Positions 1 to 5,182 of a stretch of DNA of 11,612 bases are shown here, piece by piece. This DNA comes from CAYFNK01 sp964393215 (GTDB lineage: Archaea > Nanobdellota > Nanobdellia > SCGC-AAA011-G17 > PNOQ01), in NCBI GenBank assembly GCA_964393215.1, contig CAYMSW010000021.1, forward strand, positions 1-11,612, given 5' to 3'. The notes under the pieces were generated by a model. It worked only from the letters and a program-made list of their open reading frames with translations, did no database searches and was not told where the DNA came from. The position numbers and the translations under genes are program-made. Within the stretch, counting starts at the first letter, position 1; every line of letters starts with the position of its first letter.

Positions 1-350
1 CCATCAATTAAATTATGAACACTATCACCAATCAAATTCATCTTATGTAATCTATGCTCTTCACACTTTCCTTTATGACAATGATGCCAGTGCAAAAATC
101 TTTCAACCAAAAAAAACAAACCAAAACCAACAATGACCCAGATAGAAACCAATTCTATACTAATACTACCAACTGCTTCCGGAATTAAATGCAAAAATGC
201 ACCTCCCAAAAGCGCACCTGCAGATAAACCAACTAAAATCAACAATATCTTCTCCAAAAACTTATCTTTCAATGATAAAGTAAAAATTCCAATTAAAGAA
301 ATCAAACTTGTAACAACACTGGCCAAGATTATCCAACTTAAAATATGCAT
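1..350 (-). CDS. ZIP-family divalent metal transporter, N-terminal part (runs off window start)
   Basis: Translation from ATG at 350 gives 116 complete codons before the window edge. Visible are a first membrane helix (about residues 3-26), a second with the motif HLIPEA (54-59), a third (67-86), a His/Cys-rich cytoplasmic-type loop (87-102: HWHHCHKGKC, then EEHRLH), and the start of the helix carrying GDSVHNLIDG (108-117). HNxxDG is the metal-binding signature of ZIP transporter helix 4, and the His-rich loop before it is typical of the family. ZIP proteins move zinc, iron or related divalent cations into the cytoplasm; the actual substrate cannot be read from this part. The gene follows the DUF4013-like gene by 16 bp on the same strand, but has a TATA-like element of its own centred 26 bp before the ATG. 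The C-terminal half lies outside the window. Confidence 0.9.
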   Translation of the reverse strand, partial: MHILSWIILASVVTSLISLIGIFTLSLKDKFLEKILLILVGLSAGALLGGAFLHLIPEAVGSISIELVSIWVIVGFGLFFLVERFLHWHHCHKGKCEEHRLHKMNLIGDSVHNLID

Positions 351-366
351 AACAAAAACTCAGATT

Positions 367-924
367 TTACTTATTTAAAACTTTCCTTCTATAAAAGTCA
401 GCTAAAAACATATTTTCTGTAAATACTATAGCAGGTATACCAACTAGAATTAAAATCATTACTAAGAATACTATGAATAACAAAATGCTTTTCAAAACAG
501 CTACAATATAATCTCCCAAATTCTTAAAGACAGCCTTCAAAATTTTAAATTCAAAGAAAGAACCAATAGTTTGCTTGTTCATGAAATTTATAGATAGAAT
601 AGGAATCATAAATATCTCTAATAAAATACGGACATTGTCCAACAAAGGATTTATTGCATTAAGGATAAACATAAACAAAAAATAAGCCAAAATAAAAGGA
701 AGGGCTTTCAAGAACATAAAAAATCCTAACTTAAAATCACTTTTAAATTTAAAGACAGGCAACTTCTTAAACTTGCCTTTGCTGAACTCTTGGATAATTC
801 TAATGCCATACCCACCAAGAGGAAACCAACCAATAATAGGCAATAAGATCCACAAAATATTCCACATTCCTTTCGCTCTATTAAACGGATACTTGAAAGC
901 AGTCTTAAAATTCAATTTATTCAT
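367..924 (-). CDS. Small multi-pass membrane protein, DUF4013-like
   Basis: A 185-residue, very hydrophobic protein with about four membrane segments (near residues 20-40, 66-90, 97-113 and 139-168) and basic ends. The segment after the first helix, GGYGIRIIQEFSKGKFKKLP (38-57), resembles the GY-x-R-x-I-x-E/G...LP pattern I associate with the DUF4013 family of archaeal and bacterial membrane proteins, whose function is unknown. A good TATA box lies 26 bp before the ATG and no Shine-Dalgarno is visible, so a leaderless transcript is likely. It is the first gene of a possible two-gene unit with the ZIP transporter. The family assignment is from memory of the motif only; that it is an integral membrane protein is certain from composition. 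Confidence 0.75.
   Translation of the reverse strand: MNKLNFKTAFKYPFNRAKGMWNILWILLPIIGWFPLGGYGIRIIQEFSKGKFKKLPVFKFKSDFKLGFFMFLKALPFILAYFLFMFILNAINPLLDNVRILLEIFMIPILSINFMNKQTIGSFFEFKILKAVFKNLGDYIVAVLKSILLFIVFLVMILILVGIPAIVFTENMFLADFYRRKVLNK
372..380 (-). promoter_or_regulatory. TATA box for ZIP transporter gene
   Basis: On the minus strand this reads TTTTAAATA, centred 26 bp before the ATG at 350, which is the spacing expected for a leaderless archaeal transcript. It lies inside the last codons of the upstream membrane-protein gene, so the transporter may be transcribed both with that gene and alone. Confidence 0.5.
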
Positions 925-946
925 ATTTGTTATCTTAAACTTCTAC

Positions 947-954
947 TATATAAA
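947..954 (-). promoter_or_regulatory. TATA box for DUF4013-like gene
   Basis: Minus-strand TTTATATA centred about 26 bp before the ATG at 924. It is separated by only 9 bp from the TATA box of the divergent plus-strand gene, so the two promoters stand back to back without overlapping. Confidence 0.65.
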
Positions 955-963
955 TCCAATACA

Positions 964-971
964 TATATAAG
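964..971 (+). promoter_or_regulatory. TATA box for helical protein/nth transcript
   Basis: TATATAAG centred about 29-30 bp before the ATG at 997, predicting a transcript with no leader or one of only a few bases. No Shine-Dalgarno precedes the ATG. Confidence 0.65.
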
Positions 972-996
972 TAGCAACCTTACTCACAAAAAAGCT

Positions 997-1458
997 ATGG
1001 AACTAAAAGAATTCGAACAAAAATTTGAAGAGCTAAGGAAAAAACACAAAATAAAGGCTTCTTTAGACGAATTAGATGATAAATTCTTAATCAGAGATTA
1101 CATAGAAAAAGAAAACTACGTAAGCACAGAAGTTCTATGGCAAATCAGAGATAGGATAATGTCTCTATTAAGTAACTGGGCAAACTATTTACATGGAATT
1201 GTTATGCCAAATCCAAGCTCAATGTACAATATAACAGAGAGCGGAGTATTTAACGATCAAGAGAAAGAAGAATTGATGAAAAAAATGAGTAAGCTTCTTG
1301 CAATAACAAGCAAAAACGCAGTTCTGAACATAACAAAGGATAAAAAAGAAGAGGCAAAGATTATAGACGAATCTCTAGAATTCTGGAATAAATTATCGCC
1401 GGAGTTAGAAAAATTAATGATAAAAATTCATGATACATGGAAAGAAAAATCAGAATAG
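997..1458 (+). CDS. Unknown cytoplasmic alpha-helical protein upstream of nth
   Basis: A 153-residue charged protein without signal peptide or membrane segment. The N-terminus (1-35) is rich in Glu and Lys and likely a helical hairpin. The centre (about 47-75) holds aromatic and hydrophobic residues in TEVLWQIRDRIMSLLSNWAN, followed by a Pro/Asn-rich turn (MPNPSSMYN) and two further predicted helices. I do not recognise the family. It has a good TATA box and its last 22 bp overlap the start of the endonuclease III gene, so both are almost certainly on one transcript. That arrangement suggests coupled translation, but says nothing firm about a role in repair. That the ORF is real is supported by the promoter spacing and the conserved downstream gene. 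Confidence 0.75.
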   Translation: MELKEFEQKFEELRKKHKIKASLDELDDKFLIRDYIEKENYVSTEVLWQIRDRIMSLLSNWANYLHGIVMPNPSSMYNITESGVFNDQEKEELMKKMSKLLAITSKNAVLNITKDKKEEAKIIDESLEFWNKLSPELEKLMIKIHDTWKEKSE

Positions 1459-2081
1459 ACAAAATACATGAAATTCTAAAAAAAGAAGTGAAGAATTACA
1501 AAGTTCCAATTGTTGATTTAATTGAAGTACAAACTAAAGATCCTTTCAAAGTTTTAGTCACAACAATACTTTCTGCAAGAACACAAGACAGAACAACAGC
1601 AAAAGCAGCTTCAAAATTATTCTCAAAAGTAAAAAACGCAAAAGATTTAGAAAAACTAACAGAAAAACAAATTGAAAAACTAATTTATCCAGTAGGTTTC
1701 TACAAAACAAAAGCTAAACATCTAAAACAATTACCGAAACACATCAAAAAAGGAATTCCGCACGAAATAGACGAACTAATTAAGTTACCATGAGTAGGAA
1801 GGAAAACAGCAAACCTAGTAAGAACAGTTGCATTTAACAAACCTGCTTTAGCGATTGATACTCATTGTCATAGGATACCGCAAAGATTGGGTTGGTTTAA
1901 ATCTAAATCACCGTATGAAACAGAAAAAATATTGTCAAAAATGTTACCTAGAAGATACTGGAAAGATTTCAACAGAATATTTGTAGCATTTGGACAGCAT
2001 ACATGTAAACCAGTGAAACCAAATTGTAGATCTTGTCCAATATCAAAGTATTGTAAGTATTACAAAGAGAATTTTTCTTGA
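1437..2081 (+). pseudogene. nth: Endonuclease III (DNA glycosylase/AP lyase) with one in-frame stop codon
   Basis: Reading straight through a single TGA (1791-1793, codon 119) gives a 214-residue protein, close to the 211 of E. coli Nth. Endonuclease III removes oxidised pyrimidines from DNA and nicks the abasic site. After the stop the frame continues with the HhH remainder VGRKTANLV, the catalytic Lys at 123 (E. coli K120), IDTHCHRI with the catalytic Asp at 141 (E. coli D138), and four cysteines at 190, 197, 200 and 206 in the exact C-x6-C-x2-C-x5-C spacing of the 4Fe-4S cluster. The stop replaces the first Gly of LPGVG (E. coli G116); a GGA to TGA change would explain it. Everything else is conserved, so this is a very recent nonsense mutation, a sequencing or assembly error, or readthrough. 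The start overlaps the upstream gene by 22 bp. Without readthrough the product would be a useless 118-residue fragment lacking both catalytic residues. Confidence 0.9.
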
Positions 2082-2106
2082 CAGCTTGACACGGACGAAG
2101 AAGAAG

Positions 2107-2115
2107 TTTATAAAT
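2107..2115 (+). promoter_or_regulatory. TATA box before a 34-codon ORF
   Basis: TTTATAAAT lies 26 bp downstream of the nth stop and is centred 25 bp before an ATG at 2136. This matches the other leaderless promoters in the window. It implies a plus-strand transcript starting near 2136 that enters the 3' end of the minus-strand gene at 2218. Confidence 0.5.
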
Positions 2116-2135
2116 TAAAATTAGTGAATTGTATT

Positions 2136-2240
2136 ATGAAAATACATTTATACGATCTAAAAAACTGTCTTGATAATTCTTTAATTGAACTTAATCATGG
2201 TTTTATTGTAAAATTAACTAAAGAAAAAGGATGCGACTAA
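2136..2240 (+). CDS. Possible 34-residue small protein, or remnant of a gene
   Basis: An ATG at 2136 opens 34 codons ending in TAA at 2238-2240; the product begins MKIHLYDLKNCLDNSLIEL and ends KEKGCD. The main support is the well-placed TATA box, giving a leaderless start. The ORF overlaps the last 23 bp of the convergent gene on the minus strand. It has no recognisable family. It could be a real small protein, the leftover 5' end of a decayed gene, or simply an untranslated or antisense transcript. Codon use is Lys/Leu/Asn rich like its neighbours, which does not separate these options. Confidence 0.35.
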   Translation: MKIHLYDLKNCLDNSLIELNHGFIVKLTKEKGCD

Positions 2241-2574
2241 GCAGATCACCAACTCCCGCACCAGGTCTCCAATGTGAACAAGGCATCTGTCCATCTTCAA
2301 GTCGCGGATACAACCCAACAGCTACCCAATCTTCAGTCCTATGGATATTTAATTCGTAATTCTCTCCTTTAACTCTAACAGTTTTCAAAACTCTCTCACC
2401 ATCTTCACTCTTACCAAATGCATAATTAAATTTATGTTCTCTCAAATATTCTGCAATCTGATCGCTGATTTGAGAATTACTTTCTGTAGGTGGAAAATAA
2501 GCTGGATGCTCAGACATACTACCAATAATTTTAACCATTACATCTAAACCAATAGCATTTCTAGCTTTTGCCAT
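2218..2574 (-). CDS. Unknown 118-residue protein divergent from ogg
   Basis: The open frame extends upstream to an ATG at 2613, but I choose the ATG at 2574 (MAKARNAIGLDVMVKIIG). A TATA box is centred about 25 bp before it, and the longer start would lie upstream of that box and overlap the divergent ogg start. The protein is soluble, with mixed alpha/beta character: a central stretch YAFGKSEDGERVLKTVRVKG, then ELNIHRTEDWVAVGLYPRL, suggests alternating beta strands, and a C-terminal SHWRPGAGVGDLLSRI. I do not recognise a family or catalytic motif. Its only partner by context is the divergent 8-oxoguanine glycosylase gene, with which it shares a 37-bp promoter region. Confidence 0.65.
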   Translation of the reverse strand: MAKARNAIGLDVMVKIIGSMSEHPAYFPPTESNSQISDQIAEYLREHKFNYAFGKSEDGERVLKTVRVKGENYELNIHRTEDWVAVGLYPRLEDGQMPCSHWRPGAGVGDLLSRILFL

Positions 2575-2580
2575 AAAAAA

Positions 2581-2589
2581 ATAAATAAA
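2581..2589 (+). promoter_or_regulatory. TATA box for ogg
   Basis: ATAAATAAA centred 27 bp before the ATG at 2612, predicting a leaderless ogg mRNA; no Shine-Dalgarno is seen. The element sits within the first bases upstream of the divergent gene start at 2574. Confidence 0.5.
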
Positions 2590-2596
2590 CCCCAAC

Positions 2597-2602
2597 TTAT
2601 AA
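2597..2602 (-). promoter_or_regulatory. TATA box for the 118-residue protein gene
   Basis: The palindrome TTATAA is centred about 25 bp before the minus-strand ATG at 2574. It lies between the TATA box and the start codon of the divergent ogg gene, so the two promoters are interleaved. Confidence 0.55.
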
Positions 2603-2611
2603 CCTTTTCCC

Positions 2612-3235
2612 ATGAATTTAGCTTCTAAAATAAAAAGACTCCAATCTAATAAGGTAAGAGAGCTAGTAGAATCAAGATTAACAGAATTCGATGAAGCAGG
2701 ACAAAGATCAGAGCAATACTGGTTTGCAGAAATGTGCTACTGTATTCTAACTGCAAACGCAAGAGCAGCCACAGCACTAAAAGTAGAAAGAGAGGTTGGA
2801 GTAAGAGGATACAGAACGTTAACGCTTGAAGAACTAACAGAAGCAATTAGAGGTAACAAACACAGATTTCACAATAATAAGGCAAGATTCATAGTTAAAG
2901 CAAGATCTCACAAAGATCTAAAAAGAACAATCAAAGCACAAGAAGAAAAAGAAGCAAGGAAATGGCTAGCCAACAATGTTGATGGAATTGGCTACAAAGA
3001 AGCATCGCACTTTCTAAGAAATGTTGGATACAAGGGCCTCGCCATCCTAGACAGGCACGTAATCAAACTTATGTTAGAATATGGTTTATTAAAAGAACCT
3101 CCAATAACTCTCAGAGGAAGAGAATATCTAAGAGTAGAAGGAATTTTAGAAGATTTTTCAGCAGAATTAGGCATGTCCCAGGCAGAATTAGATCTATATA
3201 TGTGGTACATGAAAACAGGAAAAGTACTGAAATAA
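2612..3235 (+). CDS. ogg: Archaeal 8-oxoguanine DNA glycosylase/AP lyase, Ogg2 type
   Basis: Removes 8-oxoguanine from DNA and cleaves the abasic site in base excision repair. The 207-residue protein has the HhH-GPD core: a helical N-terminal part with YWFAEMCYCILTANA (36-50), the hairpin NNVDGIGYKEASHFLRNVG (121-139) with catalytic Lys129, and AILDRHVI (144-151) with catalytic Asp147. It ends in WYMKTGKVLK, giving a C-terminal Lys207. Length and the positions of Lys129, Asp147 and the terminal Lys coincide with the characterised Methanocaldococcus jannaschii Ogg, where the terminal Lys takes part in recognising the damaged base. There is no iron-sulfur cluster, as expected for Ogg2. Its stop codon directly abuts the stop codon of the convergent gene at 3236. 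It is intact, unlike the nearby nth. Confidence 0.95.
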   Translation: MNLASKIKRLQSNKVRELVESRLTEFDEAGQRSEQYWFAEMCYCILTANARAATALKVEREVGVRGYRTLTLEELTEAIRGNKHRFHNNKARFIVKARSHKDLKRTIKAQEEKEARKWLANNVDGIGYKEASHFLRNVGYKGLAILDRHVIKLMLEYGLLKEPPITLRGREYLRVEGILEDFSAELGMSQAELDLYMWYMKTGKVLK

Positions 3236-3499
3236 CTATTCCTCATACTTGGGATGAATTCTTGGAAATAATTTAGTAATAAAATAATGATGTTTCCCAG
3301 AAATTAAATCACCAGAACCTTCCACAGCACAAAAAACACCAGCAATATCAAGAATATTCTCAAGAACACCACCAGATTCAGGACAACCAAAAATACAAAT
3401 ACCACCAAAACCAATTTTCAAAAGTCCAGAAACTCTATTTCCAATGTTGTATTTTAATGTCTTTCCATCCCACTTGTCAACAACATCATAGTCAACCAT
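3236..3499 (-). CDS. Unknown 87-residue Gly-rich protein
   Basis: A short protein beginning MVDYDVVDKWDGKTLKYNIG, with a glycine-rich middle (SGLLKIGFGGICIFGCPESG, residues 24-43) and a basic end (FITKLFPRIHPKYEE). The hydrophobic and glycine-alternating middle suggests beta strands rather than a membrane helix, and there are three cysteines (35, 39, 57) but no clear metal-binding CxxC pair. No family is recognised. That it is a real gene is supported by a well-spaced TATA box (26 bp before the ATG) and by its exact end-to-end fit with the ogg stop codon. The promoter points away from the plus-strand gene at 3592. Confidence 0.6.
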   Translation of the reverse strand: MVDYDVVDKWDGKTLKYNIGNRVSGLLKIGFGGICIFGCPESGGVLENILDIAGVFCAVEGSGDLISGKHHYFITKLFPRIHPKYEE

Positions 3500-3521
3500 A
3501 TTGATAAAAGAACAAATTTTC

Positions 3522-3529
3522 TTATAAAT
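3522..3529 (-). promoter_or_regulatory. TATA box for the 87-residue protein gene
   Basis: Minus-strand ATTTATAA centred about 26 bp before the ATG at 3499, predicting a leaderless transcript. Confidence 0.6.
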
Positions 3530-3554
3530 CTTCCCAAATATCCAACCAAAAAGC

Positions 3555-3563
3555 TTTTAAATA
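3555..3563 (+). promoter_or_regulatory. TATA box for the 232-residue protein gene
   Basis: TTTTAAATA centred about 33 bp before the ATG at 3592, predicting a leader of roughly 5-8 bases. No Shine-Dalgarno is visible in the bases before the ATG. Confidence 0.5.
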
Positions 3564-3591
3564 GAAATAACTACTCAAAAGTAACAATAAA

Positions 3592-4290
3592 ATGGCATTA
3601 AATGAAGATCAAAGAAGAGAATTTAGAGCTAAATATAGTTCTGCTCATAATCTAAGAGCCGCTACTGAAAAATACCAAGAAAATCCAGGGGATCAAGAAG
3701 CTAGATCTATAGTAAGTCATGAAATTTTTGGAGATGATTCTTTGGTTGCTAATCCTTTGGAAGTATGGGATTCAGTTATGCAAAATGATTTTCCACCCTT
3801 ACTAACTGCAAGAAACGACTCACTCAGAACATTTACAGTAGATAATTTAACAGACATATTAGAGGGTATCGAAAACAGCGATCATAGGTTTATGGTACTA
3901 GCAACTGCACCTCATAGACCAGAATATCCAGATCAAGGATTAAATACTGCTCATGGAGATTTTCAAAGAGCAGCAGAAAATTACAAAAATCCAAACTTAG
4001 ATGGAATAGTACAAGATTTAGAAGAAAACTATGAAATTAGCAGAGCAACATTGGTTCTTTGGAGTAATCACAATAGAGATGGGTTAAAAAAAGCTTATGC
4101 TGCAAATATAGTTAATGCAAGGCAGACTAATCTTGCTGCAACTTTAAGAACAGAAGATGGAAGCTTTGATCTCGATAAGATTTCAAATTATCTAAGACAC
4201 TTATCTGAAAATGAAGATGCAGAAAAAGCAGGAAAGACATTGGACTTAATTGGAGGATTTTACTTCAATCCACCACAAGAAAGACAGTAA
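3592..4290 (+). CDS. Unknown acidic 232-residue protein
   Basis: A soluble protein without signal peptide, membrane segment or cysteines. The N-terminal 60 residues are helical and charged (MALNEDQRREFRAKYSSAHN onward). A middle section holds HRFMVLATAPHRPEYPDQG (97-115) with several His and Pro residues and could be the core of a small alpha/beta domain. The C-terminal half (about 145-232) is predicted helical and acidic. I recognise no family and see no set of residues that would define an active site. It is transcribed alone, diverging from the 87-residue gene and converging on the nucleotidyltransferase gene, whose stop is only 6 bp away, so no operon partner hints at its role. Confidence 0.7.
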   Translation: MALNEDQRREFRAKYSSAHNLRAATEKYQENPGDQEARSIVSHEIFGDDSLVANPLEVWDSVMQNDFPPLLTARNDSLRTFTVDNLTDILEGIENSDHRFMVLATAPHRPEYPDQGLNTAHGDFQRAAENYKNPNLDGIVQDLEENYEISRATLVLWSNHNRDGLKKAYAANIVNARQTNLAATLRTEDGSFDLDKISNYLRHLSENEDAEKAGKTLDLIGGFYFNPPQERQ

Positions 4291-4296
4291 AACTAA

Positions 4297-5151
4297 TCAC
4301 TTCTTTTCAATTCTTATAATTTTTTCTTTAGAAATTAATTTTGTAGTAATTGCTCTCATAGTTTTTTCAAAAGCAATAACTCTATTCATATTTTCGTCAA
4401 TATCAGCACCATCTAACTCTTTAACCATTCCATGTGAAACATCGTGAGCCAAATCATACATCTCTTGATACCATCTAACATATTTTTTATCCAAAGTCTT
4501 CTTAGCAACAAATACTTTACTTAACATTTCACCAACATGCTCTGGACTTGGTGGAACATGACCAGCAGCCATCAAAGCGCCGTGTGCACTATCAACCATT
4601 GCCCAATATAAATTCTCAATTGAACCAACAATATTAAATTTAGCTCTAGAAATATGCAACGGAGCTCTCCTTAAAACACTAAAAATTGCTTCAGGAGTTG
4701 GCTTTATCTTACCCTTAGCTAATAAAACTTTCAAAGGATCAAAGAACCCACCGAAATCAATCAAAGTCTGACCGTATCTGATTATATTTATTGTTGCAGG
4801 ATCACCAGCTCTAACTTCTTCCCAGAATGTAGAAAGAGTAACAGTGTTCACATGCAACTTCTTGCCATAACTTTCATTATCAATTAATTTTCTCAATTCT
4901 TCTCTATACCAAGCAATCAACTCTTGATCCCAATTAATAGAACAATCATCTAAAATAATAACAATATCAATATCACTACCTCTAACCGATTGACCCTTAG
5001 CAGCGCTTCCAAAAAAGACAATAGACTTTATAGATTCCTTAAAGAACTTGTACGTTTTAACTGCAAAGTCATGCGCTATTTCCTCACTAGAATTAAACTT
5101 ATTAGGAAGTTTAGGCATTTTCTTAACTACTCTCTTTTTTTTAGCAGGCAT
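4297..5151 (-). CDS. Nucleotidyltransferase (MNT-type) fused to a HEPN-like helical domain
   Basis: 284 residues. After a basic N-terminus (PAKKKRVVKKMPKLPNK), residues about 42-70 carry FFGSAAKGQSVRGSDIDIVI. This is the GS-x-AKG...SDID signature of the Pol beta/minimal nucleotidyltransferase fold, with metal-binding Asp60 and Asp62. Residues about 160-270 form a helical domain with YWAMVDSAHGALMAAGHVPP, typical of HEPN domains. Separate MNT and HEPN proteins form toxin-antitoxin pairs (for example MntA/HepT), where the MNT protein adenylylates the HEPN RNase. Here both are one chain. The HEPN region shows AHDVSHG where the RNase motif R-x4-6-H would be expected, so RNase activity is doubtful. 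The gene follows the beta-helix gene by 31 bp and may be read with it, or from its own TATA box. It ends in TGA. The substrate is unknown. Confidence 0.85.
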   Translation of the reverse strand: MPAKKKRVVKKMPKLPNKFNSSEEIAHDFAVKTYKFFKESIKSIVFFGSAAKGQSVRGSDIDIVIILDDCSINWDQELIAWYREELRKLIDNESYGKKLHVNTVTLSTFWEEVRAGDPATINIIRYGQTLIDFGGFFDPLKVLLAKGKIKPTPEAIFSVLRRAPLHISRAKFNIVGSIENLYWAMVDSAHGALMAAGHVPPSPEHVGEMLSKVFVAKKTLDKKYVRWYQEMYDLAHDVSHGMVKELDGADIDENMNRVIAFEKTMRAITTKLISKEKIIRIEKK

Positions 5152-5158
5152 ATTATAA

Positions 5159-5163
5159 CTCCT
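5159..5163 (-). promoter_or_regulatory. Shine-Dalgarno before the nucleotidyltransferase ATG
   Basis: Minus-strand AGGAG with 7 bases to the ATG at 5151. A usable ribosome site suggests the gene can be translated from an mRNA that begins further upstream, such as a readthrough transcript of the beta-helix operon. Confidence 0.5.
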
Positions 5164-5173
5164 AGTTTCTCAC

Positions 5174-5182
5174 TTTAAAAAA
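5174..5182 (-). promoter_or_regulatory. Possible TATA box for the nucleotidyltransferase gene
   Basis: Minus-strand TTTTTTAAA centred 27 bp before the ATG at 5151, in the 31-bp gap after the beta-helix stop. Initiation from here would give a leaderless mRNA lacking the AGGAG site, so the gene seems to have two alternative modes of expression. Confidence 0.45.

Noticed and set aside
133..378. Plus-strand 81-codon open frame
   Set aside because: It is antisense to the clearly recognisable ZIP transporter on the minus strand.
1791..1793. Genome-wide reassignment of TGA to Gly or Trp
   Set aside because: Other genes in the window end in TGA at sensible positions, including the nucleotidyltransferase and two tightly overlapping operon genes. 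TGG is used for Trp, and nth itself ends in TGA right after its cluster cysteines.
1791..1793. Selenocysteine at the nth TGA
   Set aside because: The position aligns with a structural glycine of the HhH motif, not with a catalytic cysteine, and Nth is not a known selenoprotein.
2575..2613. Longer start at 2613 for the minus-strand 118-residue gene
   Set aside because: It would place the start upstream of the only well-spaced TATA box and overlap the divergent ogg start codon; the extra 13 residues look like translated promoter.
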